Below, in pieces: positions 1 through 5,449 of a stretch of DNA of 10,371 nucleotides. The DNA lies in the NCBI GenBank assembly GCA_023458355.1, contig JAEWZS010000077.1:1-10371 (forward strand), written 5' to 3'. Position numbers and translations under genes: made by a program. The DNA is from Bacillota bacterium. Its GTDB lineage: Bacteria > Bacillota > Clostridia > Christensenellales > CAG-138. Position 1 is the first letter of the stretch, and every line of letters begins with the position of its first letter. The notes beneath the pieces are model-generated. The model did not search any database and was not told the DNA's origin. It saw nothing but the letters and a program-made list of their open reading frames with translations.

Positions 1-145
1 CGCTCGCAATCACTTGTTTTGCTTTTCCCGTCTGCAAAAGCGCTGCGGCCAAACGCCCATGATCCGAGCCGATATCGGCAACCGTATCGAAAGTGCCGAG
101 CATATCGGCAATGGCGTCAAGCCTGGCGCCTAAAACAATTCCCAT
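1..145 (-). CDS. trmK: TrmK, tRNA (adenine(22)-N1)-methyltransferase, N-terminal part (runs off left edge)
   Basis: Only the first 48 codons are inside the window. The reading from the ATG at 145-143 begins MGIVLGARLDAIADML and continues with VADIGSDHGRLAAALLQTG and a VIAS stretch. This is the start of the TrmK/YqfN family: a short helix with the RL..IA pattern, then the SAM-binding motif I in its family form (V-A-D-I-G-S/T-D-H) and the following VIA(S) strand. Known family members use S-adenosylmethionine to methylate N1 of A22 in tRNA. The start is supported by a GAGGT Shine-Dalgarno-like sequence four to five bases upstream. The gene lies 148 bases downstream of the alpha-galactosidase stop and has its own candidate promoter, so it probably begins a separate unit. 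In many Bacillota trmK sits beside rpoD, which is not seen here. The family call is good; nothing can be said about the missing catalytic C-terminal part. Confidence 0.85.
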   Translation of the reverse strand, partial: MGIVLGARLDAIADMLGTFDTVADIGSDHGRLAAALLQTGKAKQVIAS

Positions 146-154
146 ACAACCTCA

Positions 155-177
155 GTGTAAAAATGGTGTTAAACACC
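155..177 (-). other. Small leader stem-loop with U-rich tail before trmK
   Basis: On the minus strand GGTGTTTAACACC (177-165) can fold into a 5-bp stem with a 3-base loop and is followed by ATTTTTACAC. It looks like a minimal intrinsic terminator. However, it lies just downstream of the predicted trmK start site and 116 bases after the alpha-galactosidase stop. It could be a weak terminator for the upstream gene, an attenuator in the trmK leader, or chance. The short stem keeps confidence low. Confidence 0.3.
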
Positions 178-186
178 TCTTGTATC

Positions 187-215
187 ATTGTAATAGACTT
201 GCAGCTTCAATGCAA
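187..215 (-). promoter_or_regulatory. SigA-type promoter for trmK
   Basis: On the minus strand TTGCAT (215-210) is followed after exactly 17 bases by TACAAT (192-187). The -10 matches the consensus in 5 of 6 positions; the -35 keeps only the TTG core. A transcript would start near 180 and have a leader of about 35 bases. It is the best promoter in the gap between the alpha-galactosidase and trmK genes. Confidence 0.5.
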
Positions 216-293
216 ACTTCGAATCTAAATTGTTCGGTTTGCCGGATAAATCACCACAGTAAAGAATGCTGCACCATTGTCCTTATCAACAAT

Positions 294-2621
294 TCAATCG
301 ACCGCTTTAATATGGTAAAGTCGCGAGCCGCCGTCACCGAGTACGCGCACATTTTCATTGTAGCCCGTGCTAGCAAATTGCTGCATTAGCGCTATGCCGC
401 AGTAGCTGAGCGCGTCGCCGCCGATAAGATAGCGCTCCGGATTTGCGGCAAACATGTAGCGGCGCGCGATGAGCGCAAGCGGAATCCCTTCACCCGAAAG
501 CTTTATAGGGCTTATGTGGTTGATAAGGGAGCCGAAGGATTTAACGCTTATATACTGCGTACGGTTTTTGACCTCAAACAACGCGTCAGGGTCGAGCCCG
601 CTTACGCGCAATACGTCGTGCGCGTGCGCAGGGATGGCATTGACTTGGTAAAAGCCCGCAAGCGCCTCGCGTCCATCCGGACTTACGACCGCCCATATAG
701 GAGAGTTGCTTATAAAGGTGGATTCCATACGGTAAAACGTGCCGAACTGGAAAAGATTGCGATGCGACTTGTAAAAATCAATTTGCAGCTTGATGCAGTT
801 TTTATCAAACGGGCTAAGCTCCGTGGGATCGAGCTCGTAGCCGAACGCGCCAAACGCAGCTACGTTGAACCGAGTCTCAATGGAAGTCGAGCGAAGCGTG
901 GAGGAATGTGGACTTTGCGAAACATGCGCGCCGATTGTACTTTGCGGGTAACCGTAGCTCGTACCCTCCTGTATAAAGAGGCGGGACAAGGGATCGGTAT
1001 TATCGCTCGCCCAGGTTTGCGGCATGTAGCAGAGCATACCAAGATCGAAGCGGTTGCCGCCTGATGCGCATGACTCGAACAAAATACTTGGAAAGCGCTC
1101 CGTGAGGGCCTTGAGCACCTCATAAAGCCCAAGCGTATAGCGGTGGAAGAATTCGCCTTGGCGGTCGGGTGGGAGTGTTGATGTGTACATATCGGAGAAA
1201 TTGCGGTTGCAGTCCCATTTTACATAGGAAATATCCGTGCTTGAGAAAACCCCACTCAATGTTTCAATAAGGTAGCGGCACACCTCTTCATTCGTAAGGT
1301 CGAGAACGAGCTGGTTGCGACCCAAGGCAGGTTCACGGTTTGGAAGCTTTACCGCCCAGTTTGGATGAGCGCGGTAAAGCTCGCTATTTTCATTCACCAT
1401 CTCGGGCTCCACCCAAAGGCCGAAATCAAGCCCCAGCGCTTTTAGCTTTTTTTGGAGCCCGTCAAGCCCGTGTGGCAGCTTTTTTTTATTGACAGTCCAA
1501 TCGCCTAGGGCGAGCGTGTCATCCCTACGCTCAGCAAACCACCCGTCGTCCAGTACGAAAAGCTCAACACCCAGTTTTGCGGCTTGTTTTGCCATGGAAA
1601 GAAGTTTATGCTCGTCAAAATCGAAATAGCAGCCTTCCCATGTGTTTATAAGGATCGGTCGCTCTTTATTTTTCCAAAAACCACGTACGATATGTTTGTT
1701 TACAAATCGGTGCATGTGCTGTGACGCACCGTTCAACCCTTCGTCTGAGAACGTCATAACTGCTTCGGGTGTGGAGAAACTTTCACCGTTTTCAAGCGTC
1801 CAGGAAAACGTTGCAGGGTTGATTCCTGTAAGCACACGTGTTTTTCCAAAATGCGTCAACTCGATAATCTCGGCGTGATTGCCGCTGTAAACTAAGTTGA
1901 CAGCATAAACTTCGCCTGCGTGTTCCGTAGCCTCGTTTTGACGAAGCATGATGAAGGGGTTCATGCGCGCACTGCTAAGCCCGGTTTTAGAATCGTTCAC
2001 ATAAATGCCAGTGGAAAGAGGTTTTTCCTGCTTCTGTCTCTCGTTCGCCCATACGCCCGTGAATGTAAGAAGCGTATAATCCGTTCTTTTGAGATCAAGC
2101 TGCATGCTCATAGCGCGTTTTAGCTTAACTTTGCCTCCGGAGCGATTGATAATCTCCATCCTGCGGCAGATTACGTCGCAGTCGTAAAACACGGTATAAA
2201 AAAGTTTTAAGGTAAGACCCAAGCTTTGATCGGTAAGTTCGAACAGGTGAGTTTCTAAATTGCTTAATTCGTCATAGGAGGAGGGGAGGCCTTGGATAGG
2301 AGGCTTATCCGCAAGTACACTGTGGGAAACGAATGTGAAATCCGCTGTGTTGGACCCGTTTTCCATTTCGATCTCCACACAAGCCTCGCGAAAGTCACCG
2401 CGGCCGTAGGAGGAACACTCCAAACATGCGTCATCCAGCCCAAACATGGCGTCATCTCGAGAATACGCGACCATAGAGCCGTAAGGTGTTCCGTGCTTTT
2501 GTGCTAAAGCGGAATAATCTTCACGCTCGCGGATACGCCTTCCGTAATATACCAAGCTCAAGTGCCCGCTTTTTAGCACGTCGAGGATGTAGCTCGTGTT
2601 TTTTGTGTATAGATGCGTCAT
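294..2621 (-). CDS. Alpha-galactosidase, glycoside hydrolase family 36
   Basis: This enzyme removes terminal alpha-1,6-linked galactose from substrates such as melibiose, raffinose-type sugars or galactomannan side chains, by the retaining mechanism of GH36. Counting 775 residues from the preferred ATG, residues about 1-315 form the N-terminal beta-sandwich and about 320-640 the catalytic barrel. The barrel carries the WEGCYFDF and FVLDDGWF strands, the GLWVEPEMVN motif, KWDCNRN with the expected nucleophile near Asp470, and the ESCASGGNRFD block followed by WASDNTD with the acid/base near Asp540. A C-terminal beta domain ends at a conserved-looking SRLYHI. Length is normal or slightly long for bacterial GH36, and no signal peptide is seen, so it is probably cytoplasmic. 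A longer GTG-started reading (from 2651) is possible, but the ATG at 2621 has a GGAGG five bases upstream and the predicted transcript would start after the GTG. No sugar transporter or regulator is adjacent, so its regulation and exact substrate are unknown. Confidence 0.95.
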   Translation of the reverse strand: MTHLYTKNTSYILDVLKSGHLSLVYYGRRIREREDYSALAQKHGTPYGSMVAYSRDDAMFGLDDACLECSSYGRGDFREACVEIEMENGSNTADFTFVSHSVLADKPPIQGLPSSYDELSNLETHLFELTDQSLGLTLKLFYTVFYDCDVICRRMEIINRSGGKVKLKRAMSMQLDLKRTDYTLLTFTGVWANERQKQEKPLSTGIYVNDSKTGLSSARMNPFIMLRQNEATEHAGEVYAVNLVYSGNHAEIIELTHFGKTRVLTGINPATFSWTLENGESFSTPEAVMTFSDEGLNGASQHMHRFVNKHIVRGFWKNKERPILINTWEGCYFDFDEHKLLSMAKQAAKLGVELFVLDDGWFAERRDDTLALGDWTVNKKKLPHGLDGLQKKLKALGLDFGLWVEPEMVNENSELYRAHPNWAVKLPNREPALGRNQLVLDLTNEEVCRYLIETLSGVFSSTDISYVKWDCNRNFSDMYTSTLPPDRQGEFFHRYTLGLYEVLKALTERFPSILFESCASGGNRFDLGMLCYMPQTWASDNTDPLSRLFIQEGTSYGYPQSTIGAHVSQSPHSSTLRSTSIETRFNVAAFGAFGYELDPTELSPFDKNCIKLQIDFYKSHRNLFQFGTFYRMESTFISNSPIWAVVSPDGREALAGFYQVNAIPAHAHDVLRVSGLDPDALFEVKNRTQYISVKSFGSLINHISPIKLSGEGIPLALIARRYMFAANPERYLIGGDALSYCGIALMQQFASTGYNENVRVLGDGGSRLYHIKAVD

Positions 2622-2654
2622 GCGTTCCTCCGAAAAAGAATAACTTTCCACTTG

Positions 2655-2683
2655 ATTTTATCATGCAATTACACATAGAACAA
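2655..2683 (-). promoter_or_regulatory. Candidate SigA-type promoter for the alpha-galactosidase gene
   Basis: On the minus strand TTGTTC (2683-2678) and TAAAAT (2660-2655) are 17 bases apart, and the -10 carries a TG one base upstream (extended -10). The start site would fall near 2648, leaving a leader of about 27 bases that contains the GGAGG site at 2631-2627. A second TATAAT at 2694-2689 has a poorer -35. No convincing catabolite-response (cre) palindrome was found in the gap. Confidence 0.4.
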
Positions 2684-2710
2684 AAACAATTATACGTTCA
2701 TGGAAAATAT

Positions 2711-2755
2711 AATAAAAATAAGTCCTTTCCCACGGATGCTAGCGTCGGAAAGGAC
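2711..2755 (-). terminator. Rho-independent terminator after spoIIP
   Basis: On the minus strand GTCCTTTCC (2755-2747) pairs perfectly with GGAAAGGAC (2730-2722). An inner ACG/CGT pairing follows after one mismatch, and the hairpin is followed by a T-rich tail, TTATTTTTATT. It starts 31 bases after the spoIIP stop and would end the gpr-spoIIP transcript before the alpha-galactosidase promoter. Confidence 0.85.
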
Positions 2756-2786
2756 ATTGTTTGGCTTAAGAACGGTTCGTGGTGTT

Positions 2787-3770
2787 CTATGGGGTAAATT
2801 GGTAGATCGTCTGTACTGCATCGTCCTTTTCGTACGAAACGCCCGCGACGTCCGCAATGGCCTGCGCAAGGTAATCTATAGCATTGAGAGATTGCTCAAA
2901 GGTGTTTATGTTTGTGCCTACTTCCACTAGCAGACATTGGTTTGACACATGCTGATTATAGCGGCCGCTTTTCACGCGGATGTCTCGCATTAGATTTGGG
3001 TCAATCTGCCGCAAGCGCTCCGTCAACTTTTTTGCGAGTGCATAGTTGGAGGTAAAATCGGGCATTTCGCCATAGCCTGTACCGGTAGCGCCCTTTCCAG
3101 TACCTACCACAAACATCATCCGTGACACTTCTTTGCCGTCGATCGTTACAGTACCGCCTGAGCCTGCATCGCGATGCAGATCGATAAACAGGGTAATGGA
3201 AGGATTCTTTTCCTTGTAATCCAGCATGGTGTCTAGGGAACGTTCGTAGGCGGTGTTGAGTGTTGGCGGTTCATGATCGGTCGTATCATGGATGACCGAT
3301 ATGCCGTATTTTTCGTTCAAAAGCTCAGCGAGTTTCTCGCCAAGAGCTACGACGTTTCGATCGTTTTGCCGCGTGCGCCATTCGCCGCAGGCGGTATAGG
3401 CGTATTTTTTTGTTGGCGTATAGGCTTCCGTAGTATGTGTATGGTAGATGAGCACGCGTGGTTTCGTACCCGAGAGGTCAACGTTTTGCTGTGTGGAAAC
3501 ATTGAGCAATTCGAGGCGAATTTGATCACTAACGCCTTCGTCGAAATCAGTCAGTTCTACTGCGATGTTGCTTACATCAGGTGCCGGTGTCGTGTCGCTT
3601 TCGCTCTCAATTTCAACAGGCGGTGAAGCAGTGGGCGTGCCTCCAAAAATAACGCCATTTAGCAAAAAAGAGCCTGCCGTAAAAGCAGCTATGGCTGTTA
3701 ATACAAAAAACAAGCCGCGCTTTGTAAGGTTTGATTCTCTTTTTTTACGCCGATAAGGCCCTTTTTTCAT
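2787..3770 (-). CDS. spoIIP: Stage II sporulation protein P (SpoIIP), peptidoglycan amidase/endopeptidase of engulfment
   Basis: SpoIIP acts with SpoIID and SpoIIM at the sporulation septum, removing stem peptides from peptidoglycan so that the mother-cell membrane can engulf the forespore. The 327-residue protein has a lysine/arginine-rich start and one membrane anchor at about residues 19-43. A low-complexity Ser/Pro/Thr linker follows to about residue 65, then the SpoIIP catalytic domain. Recognisable motifs are VLIYHTHTTEAYTP (His110, His112 and Glu115 as probable metal or active-site residues), LFIDLHRDAG (His199) and CLLVEVGTNINT (Glu283). Length is a little shorter than in Bacillus subtilis and all core motifs are present. 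It lies 44 bases downstream of gpr in the same orientation, the usual gpr-spoIIP order. The ATG has an AGGAGG nine bases upstream that is buried in a hairpin (see the separate entry). Confidence 0.95.
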   Translation of the reverse strand: MKKGPYRRKKRESNLTKRGLFFVLTAIAAFTAGSFLLNGVIFGGTPTASPPVEIESESDTTPAPDVSNIAVELTDFDEGVSDQIRLELLNVSTQQNVDLSGTKPRVLIYHTHTTEAYTPTKKYAYTACGEWRTRQNDRNVVALGEKLAELLNEKYGISVIHDTTDHEPPTLNTAYERSLDTMLDYKEKNPSITLFIDLHRDAGSGGTVTIDGKEVSRMMFVVGTGKGATGTGYGEMPDFTSNYALAKKLTERLRQIDPNLMRDIRVKSGRYNQHVSNQCLLVEVGTNINTFEQSLNAIDYLAQAIADVAGVSYEKDDAVQTIYQFTP

Positions 3771-3776
3771 ATGACA

Positions 3777-3809
3777 AGCCCTCCTGCATAATAGGTATGT
3801 AGGAGGGCT
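3777..3809 (-). promoter_or_regulatory. Intercistronic hairpin covering the spoIIP ribosome-binding site
   Basis: In the gpr-spoIIP message AGCCCTCCT (3809-3801) is perfectly complementary to AGGAGGGCT (3785-3777). Four further pairs (CATA with TATG) follow after one mismatch, and the loop is CCTAT. The 3' arm contains the complete AGGAGG (3785-3780) that serves spoIIP. No U-run follows, so it is not a standard terminator. The arrangement would reduce spoIIP translation from messages that read through from gpr. Confidence 0.6.
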
Positions 3810-3820
3810 CTTTGTTATGC
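3792..3820 (-). promoter_or_regulatory. Weak SigE-like promoter candidate for spoIIP
   Basis: On the minus strand GCATAAC (3820-3814, overlapping the gpr stop codon) is followed after 14 bases by CATACCTA (3799-3792). The SigE consensus is approximately KMATATT, 13-15 bases, CATACAMT, so the match is 5 of 7 and 5 of 8. A start near 3785 would place the AGGAGG site at the very 5' end and remove the complementary arm. Such short motifs occur by chance, so this remains tentative. Confidence 0.25.
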
Positions 3821-4732
3821 CACGAGCATGCGTATCTCATTGTAGGAAGCGTCGAAAAGCGCGAGATTAATACCGTCTGCAAGTATGCGTGCCATATCTT
3901 TTATGATGGTATCGATATCCTTCGGGGTTACGATAAGCGTGCCGATTTTTTCATTGATGACCTTTTCCGCAAGCTCTTTTAGGCGCTCCTCATCGTTGTG
4001 GAGCCCCGTTTCGTCTGCAATAAGGCTTATGGTATCCTGCGAGATGGTTGATGCGTAAACGACAAGCGGCACACCTATGGCAATCACCGGCACACCGAAA
4101 GTTTCCTTGTTAAGCCCTGCGCGGGTATTTCCTACACCGCTCCCGGGGCTTATGCCCGCGTCCGTAAGCTGAAGTGTTGTACTGATGCGCGCAGCTCGGC
4201 GCGATGCGAGCGAGTCGATGGCGATAATAAGATCCGGCTTTACATGCTCGGTAATGCCGCGTACTACCTCCATGGTCTCAATACCGGTTACGCCCAGCAC
4301 GCCGGGAGCTGCAGAGCACACCGAGCGCACGGTTTCAGGGAGCGCATCCGGTAAAAGCTCTCGGATGTGACGGGTCACAAATACCTGTTCGGCAACTGAA
4401 GGACCTAAGGAATCCGGTGTAATGGAGCGGTTGCCTAAGCCTACCACGAGTACAGTGGCGGTTTTCGGCAAATTGTTCAAAAGCGCCTTCAACTCGTCGC
4501 TGAGCGCTTTTGATAGCTCCTCAAACAAATCGAGCGGCCGGTCGGTTAACCCGGGCGCATCGAGCGTCACATAGGTGCCCATTGCCTTGCCGATATCTTT
4601 TGCGGCTTCTTCGGTCTGCACTTTTATGCGTGAAATGGTGATGCCCGGGCGTTGTGTACATTCCTCACTGACACCCGAAAGCTCGGGGTGCAGTTCGCGT
4701 GCCTCCATGGCTAGGTCGGTATAAATGGCCAT
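3815..4732 (-). CDS. gpr: GPR endopeptidase (germination protease)
   Basis: GPR is made in the developing forespore as an inactive zymogen. During germination it degrades the small acid-soluble proteins that coat spore DNA, releasing amino acids and freeing the chromosome. The 305-residue protein matches the family end to end. It begins MAIYTDLAMEA, where the YTDLA(M/V)E segment corresponds to the self-cleavage site seen in Bacillus GPR (RTDLAVE). It then has VVGLGNRSITPDSLGP, with Asp107 at the place of one catalytic aspartate, and LIIAIDSLASRRAAR with Asp173 as the other. Later blocks GSGVGNTRAGLN, GVPVIAIGVP and LIVTPKDID are also typical. The prosegment before the cleavage point is only about six residues, against about fifteen in Bacillus, and the C-terminal insertion of Bacillus is missing; both are my recollection of the clostridial form. 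An AAGGAG lies six bases before the ATG. spoIIP follows. Confidence 0.95.
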   Translation of the reverse strand: MAIYTDLAMEARELHPELSGVSEECTQRPGITISRIKVQTEEAAKDIGKAMGTYVTLDAPGLTDRPLDLFEELSKALSDELKALLNNLPKTATVLVVGLGNRSITPDSLGPSVAEQVFVTRHIRELLPDALPETVRSVCSAAPGVLGVTGIETMEVVRGITEHVKPDLIIAIDSLASRRAARISTTLQLTDAGISPGSGVGNTRAGLNKETFGVPVIAIGVPLVVYASTISQDTISLIADETGLHNDEERLKELAEKVINEKIGTLIVTPKDIDTIIKDMARILADGINLALFDASYNEIRMLVA

Positions 4733-4770
4733 AAAAATCTCCTTGACAGTTGGTTGAAAATCCGCAAGAC

Positions 4771-4800
4771 TAGTATTGTCCCGATGAGGGCGTGTTATTT
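4771..4800 (-). promoter_or_regulatory. SigG/SigF-like forespore promoter for gpr
   Basis: On the minus strand AAATA (4800-4796) is followed after 18 bases by AATACTA (4777-4771). The SigG consensus is approximately GMATR, 18 bases, CATNMTA, so the match is 4 of 5 and 6 of 7 with ideal spacing. Its distance of 38 bases to the gpr ATG suits a leader of about 30 bases. The consensus match agrees with the known forespore expression of gpr. Confidence 0.55.
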
Positions 4801-4833
4801 GCGAAAAACAGAGTTACAAGCTTAGGATTTTGC

Positions 4834-4862
4834 TTGCAATACGCATTTTTCCATGATATAAT
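4834..4862 (+). promoter_or_regulatory. Strong SigA-type promoter for rpsT
   Basis: TTGCAA (4834-4839) and a perfect TATAAT (4857-4862) are separated by 17 bases. TG at 4854-4855 makes it an extended -10 promoter. A start near 4869 would give a leader of about 30 bases containing the AGGAG at 4886-4890. It is divergent from the gpr promoter. Confidence 0.85.
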
Positions 4863-4899
4863 CTACAACGTTCGATTAAAAAGACAGGAGTGAATTGTT

Positions 4900-5166
4900 T
4901 TGGCAAACCACAAATCCGCTTTGAAGCGCGTGGGTACTACCGCAAAAAAGAACCTTCGCAACCGTATGGTCGCTTCTCAGGTCAAAACGGCCGTTAAGAG
5001 CTTTGACAACGTCGTTGCCTCAGGCGATAATGCCGCTGCTGCCAAGGCTTTCGTGCAGACCGTAAGCACCGTCGACAAGGCTGCCGCGAAAGGTGTTATC
5101 CATAAAAACGCCGCCAACCGTAAAAAGGCACAGCTCGCCAAAAAGCTCACAGCTAAGGCAGAGTAA
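4900..5166 (+). CDS. rpsT: 30S ribosomal protein S20
   Basis: S20 binds 16S rRNA early in assembly of the small subunit and stabilises its 5' domain and helix 44. The 88-residue protein begins (M)ANHKSALKRVGTTAKKN, a typical S20 start. It continues with the basic RNRMVASQVKTAVKSF helix, an alanine-rich central helix and the characteristic KGVIHKNAANRKKAQLAKK C-terminal segment. Length is normal. The start codon is TTG, chosen because it directly precedes the conserved ANHKSA sequence and has AGGAG nine bases upstream. A TTG start has been seen in other bacterial S20 genes and may keep expression limited. It is monocistronic, with its own promoter and terminator, and is divergent from gpr. Confidence 0.97.
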   Translation: MANHKSALKRVGTTAKKNLRNRMVASQVKTAVKSFDNVVASGDNAAAAKAFVQTVSTVDKAAAKGVIHKNAANRKKAQLAKKLTAKAE

Positions 5167-5193
5167 GCGCTTCTTCATCGGTTTATTGCAAGT

Positions 5194-5233
5194 GGGGAGC
5201 CGGCCGAAAGGTTGGTTTCTTTGCGTAAAGAAA
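5194..5233 (+). other. Two overlapping stem-loops in the rpsT 3' untranslated region
   Basis: AGCCGGCC (5198-5205) pairs with GGTTGGTT (5210-5217), several pairs being G-U, across a GAAA tetraloop, and can be extended by weaker pairs to 5194. Next to it TTTCTTT (5216-5222) pairs with AAAGAAA (5227-5233) across GCGT, followed by TTTATTA. The two stems share bases 5216-5217, so they partly compete. They could protect the message end or act as weak upstream terminators. G-U pairing makes the first stem meaningful only as plus-strand RNA. Confidence 0.35.
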
Positions 5234-5256
5234 TTTATTACATAACGCATATAAAC

Positions 5257-5282
5257 AATGCCCCGGTAACCCGGGGCATTTT
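5257..5282 (+). terminator. Rho-independent terminator after rpsT
   Basis: AATGCCCCGG (5257-5266) pairs perfectly with CCGGGGCATT (5271-5280) around a TAAC loop, and the stem leads directly into TTTTC. The minus strand also has a modest T-rich tail (GTTTAT), so the same hairpin may end the converging holA transcript. It lies 90 bases after the rpsT stop. Confidence 0.85.
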
Positions 5283-5287
5283 CGTGT

Positions 5288-5412
5288 GCCTTTTTGGTGT
5301 TGCTTATTCCATTACAAAAGGCAATTCGAAGCGTTTTTGTTACGCTTTCGACATTGTTTTTGCAGGTGGTTTCAGAGGTAGACCTCGGAGATGGCAATGG
5401 TTTACCCATTGC
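5288..5412. other. Gene-free stretch with four successive stem-loops between rpsT and holA
   Basis: No coding sequence is convincing here. Four foldable elements follow each other. GCCTTTT (5288-5294) pairs with AAAAGGC (5316-5322), with an inner TGG/CCA. CGAAGCGT (5327-5334) pairs with ACGCTTTCG (5342-5350), with one bulged T. GAGG pairs with CCTC at 5375-5386. GCAATGG (5394-5400) pairs with CCATTGC (5406-5412). None has a clear U-run on either strand. The likeliest carrier is the 3' untranslated part of the holA message (minus strand), running to the hairpin at 5257-5280; a small RNA is possible but unproven. Confidence 0.35.
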
Positions 5413-5449
5413 AAGTAATTCTTGTTATAGCTCGATTTGTTTGCGTTCG

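Noticed and set aside
516..1064. Open plus-strand frame of about 180 codons opposite the alpha-galactosidase gene
   Set aside because: It has no recognisable motif and no ribosome-binding site, and it lies fully antisense to a well-supported GH36 catalytic domain.
2621..2651. GTG at 2651 as the start of the alpha-galactosidase
   Set aside because: No ribosome-binding site precedes it and the predicted transcript starts downstream of it. The ATG at 2621 has GGAGG at good spacing.
3273..3626. Plus-strand frame of about 117 codons opposite spoIIP
   Set aside because: It is antisense to the conserved SpoIIP domain, has a cysteine/arginine-rich composition typical of a shadow frame, and lacks a ribosome-binding site.
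3777..3809. The gpr-spoIIP hairpin as an intrinsic terminator
   Set aside because: Neither strand shows a U-run after the stem, and the 3' arm is the spoIIP ribosome-binding site, so a regulatory role fits better.
5020..5409. Minus-strand frame of about 130 codons across the end of rpsT and the gap
   Set aside because: It overlaps rpsT, the rpsT terminator and the hairpin-rich gap, and its translation resembles no protein family.
5394..5412. GCAATGG/CCATTGC stem-loop as part of a tRNA
   Set aside because: No acceptor stem, T-loop sequence or other arms can be assembled around it on either strand.
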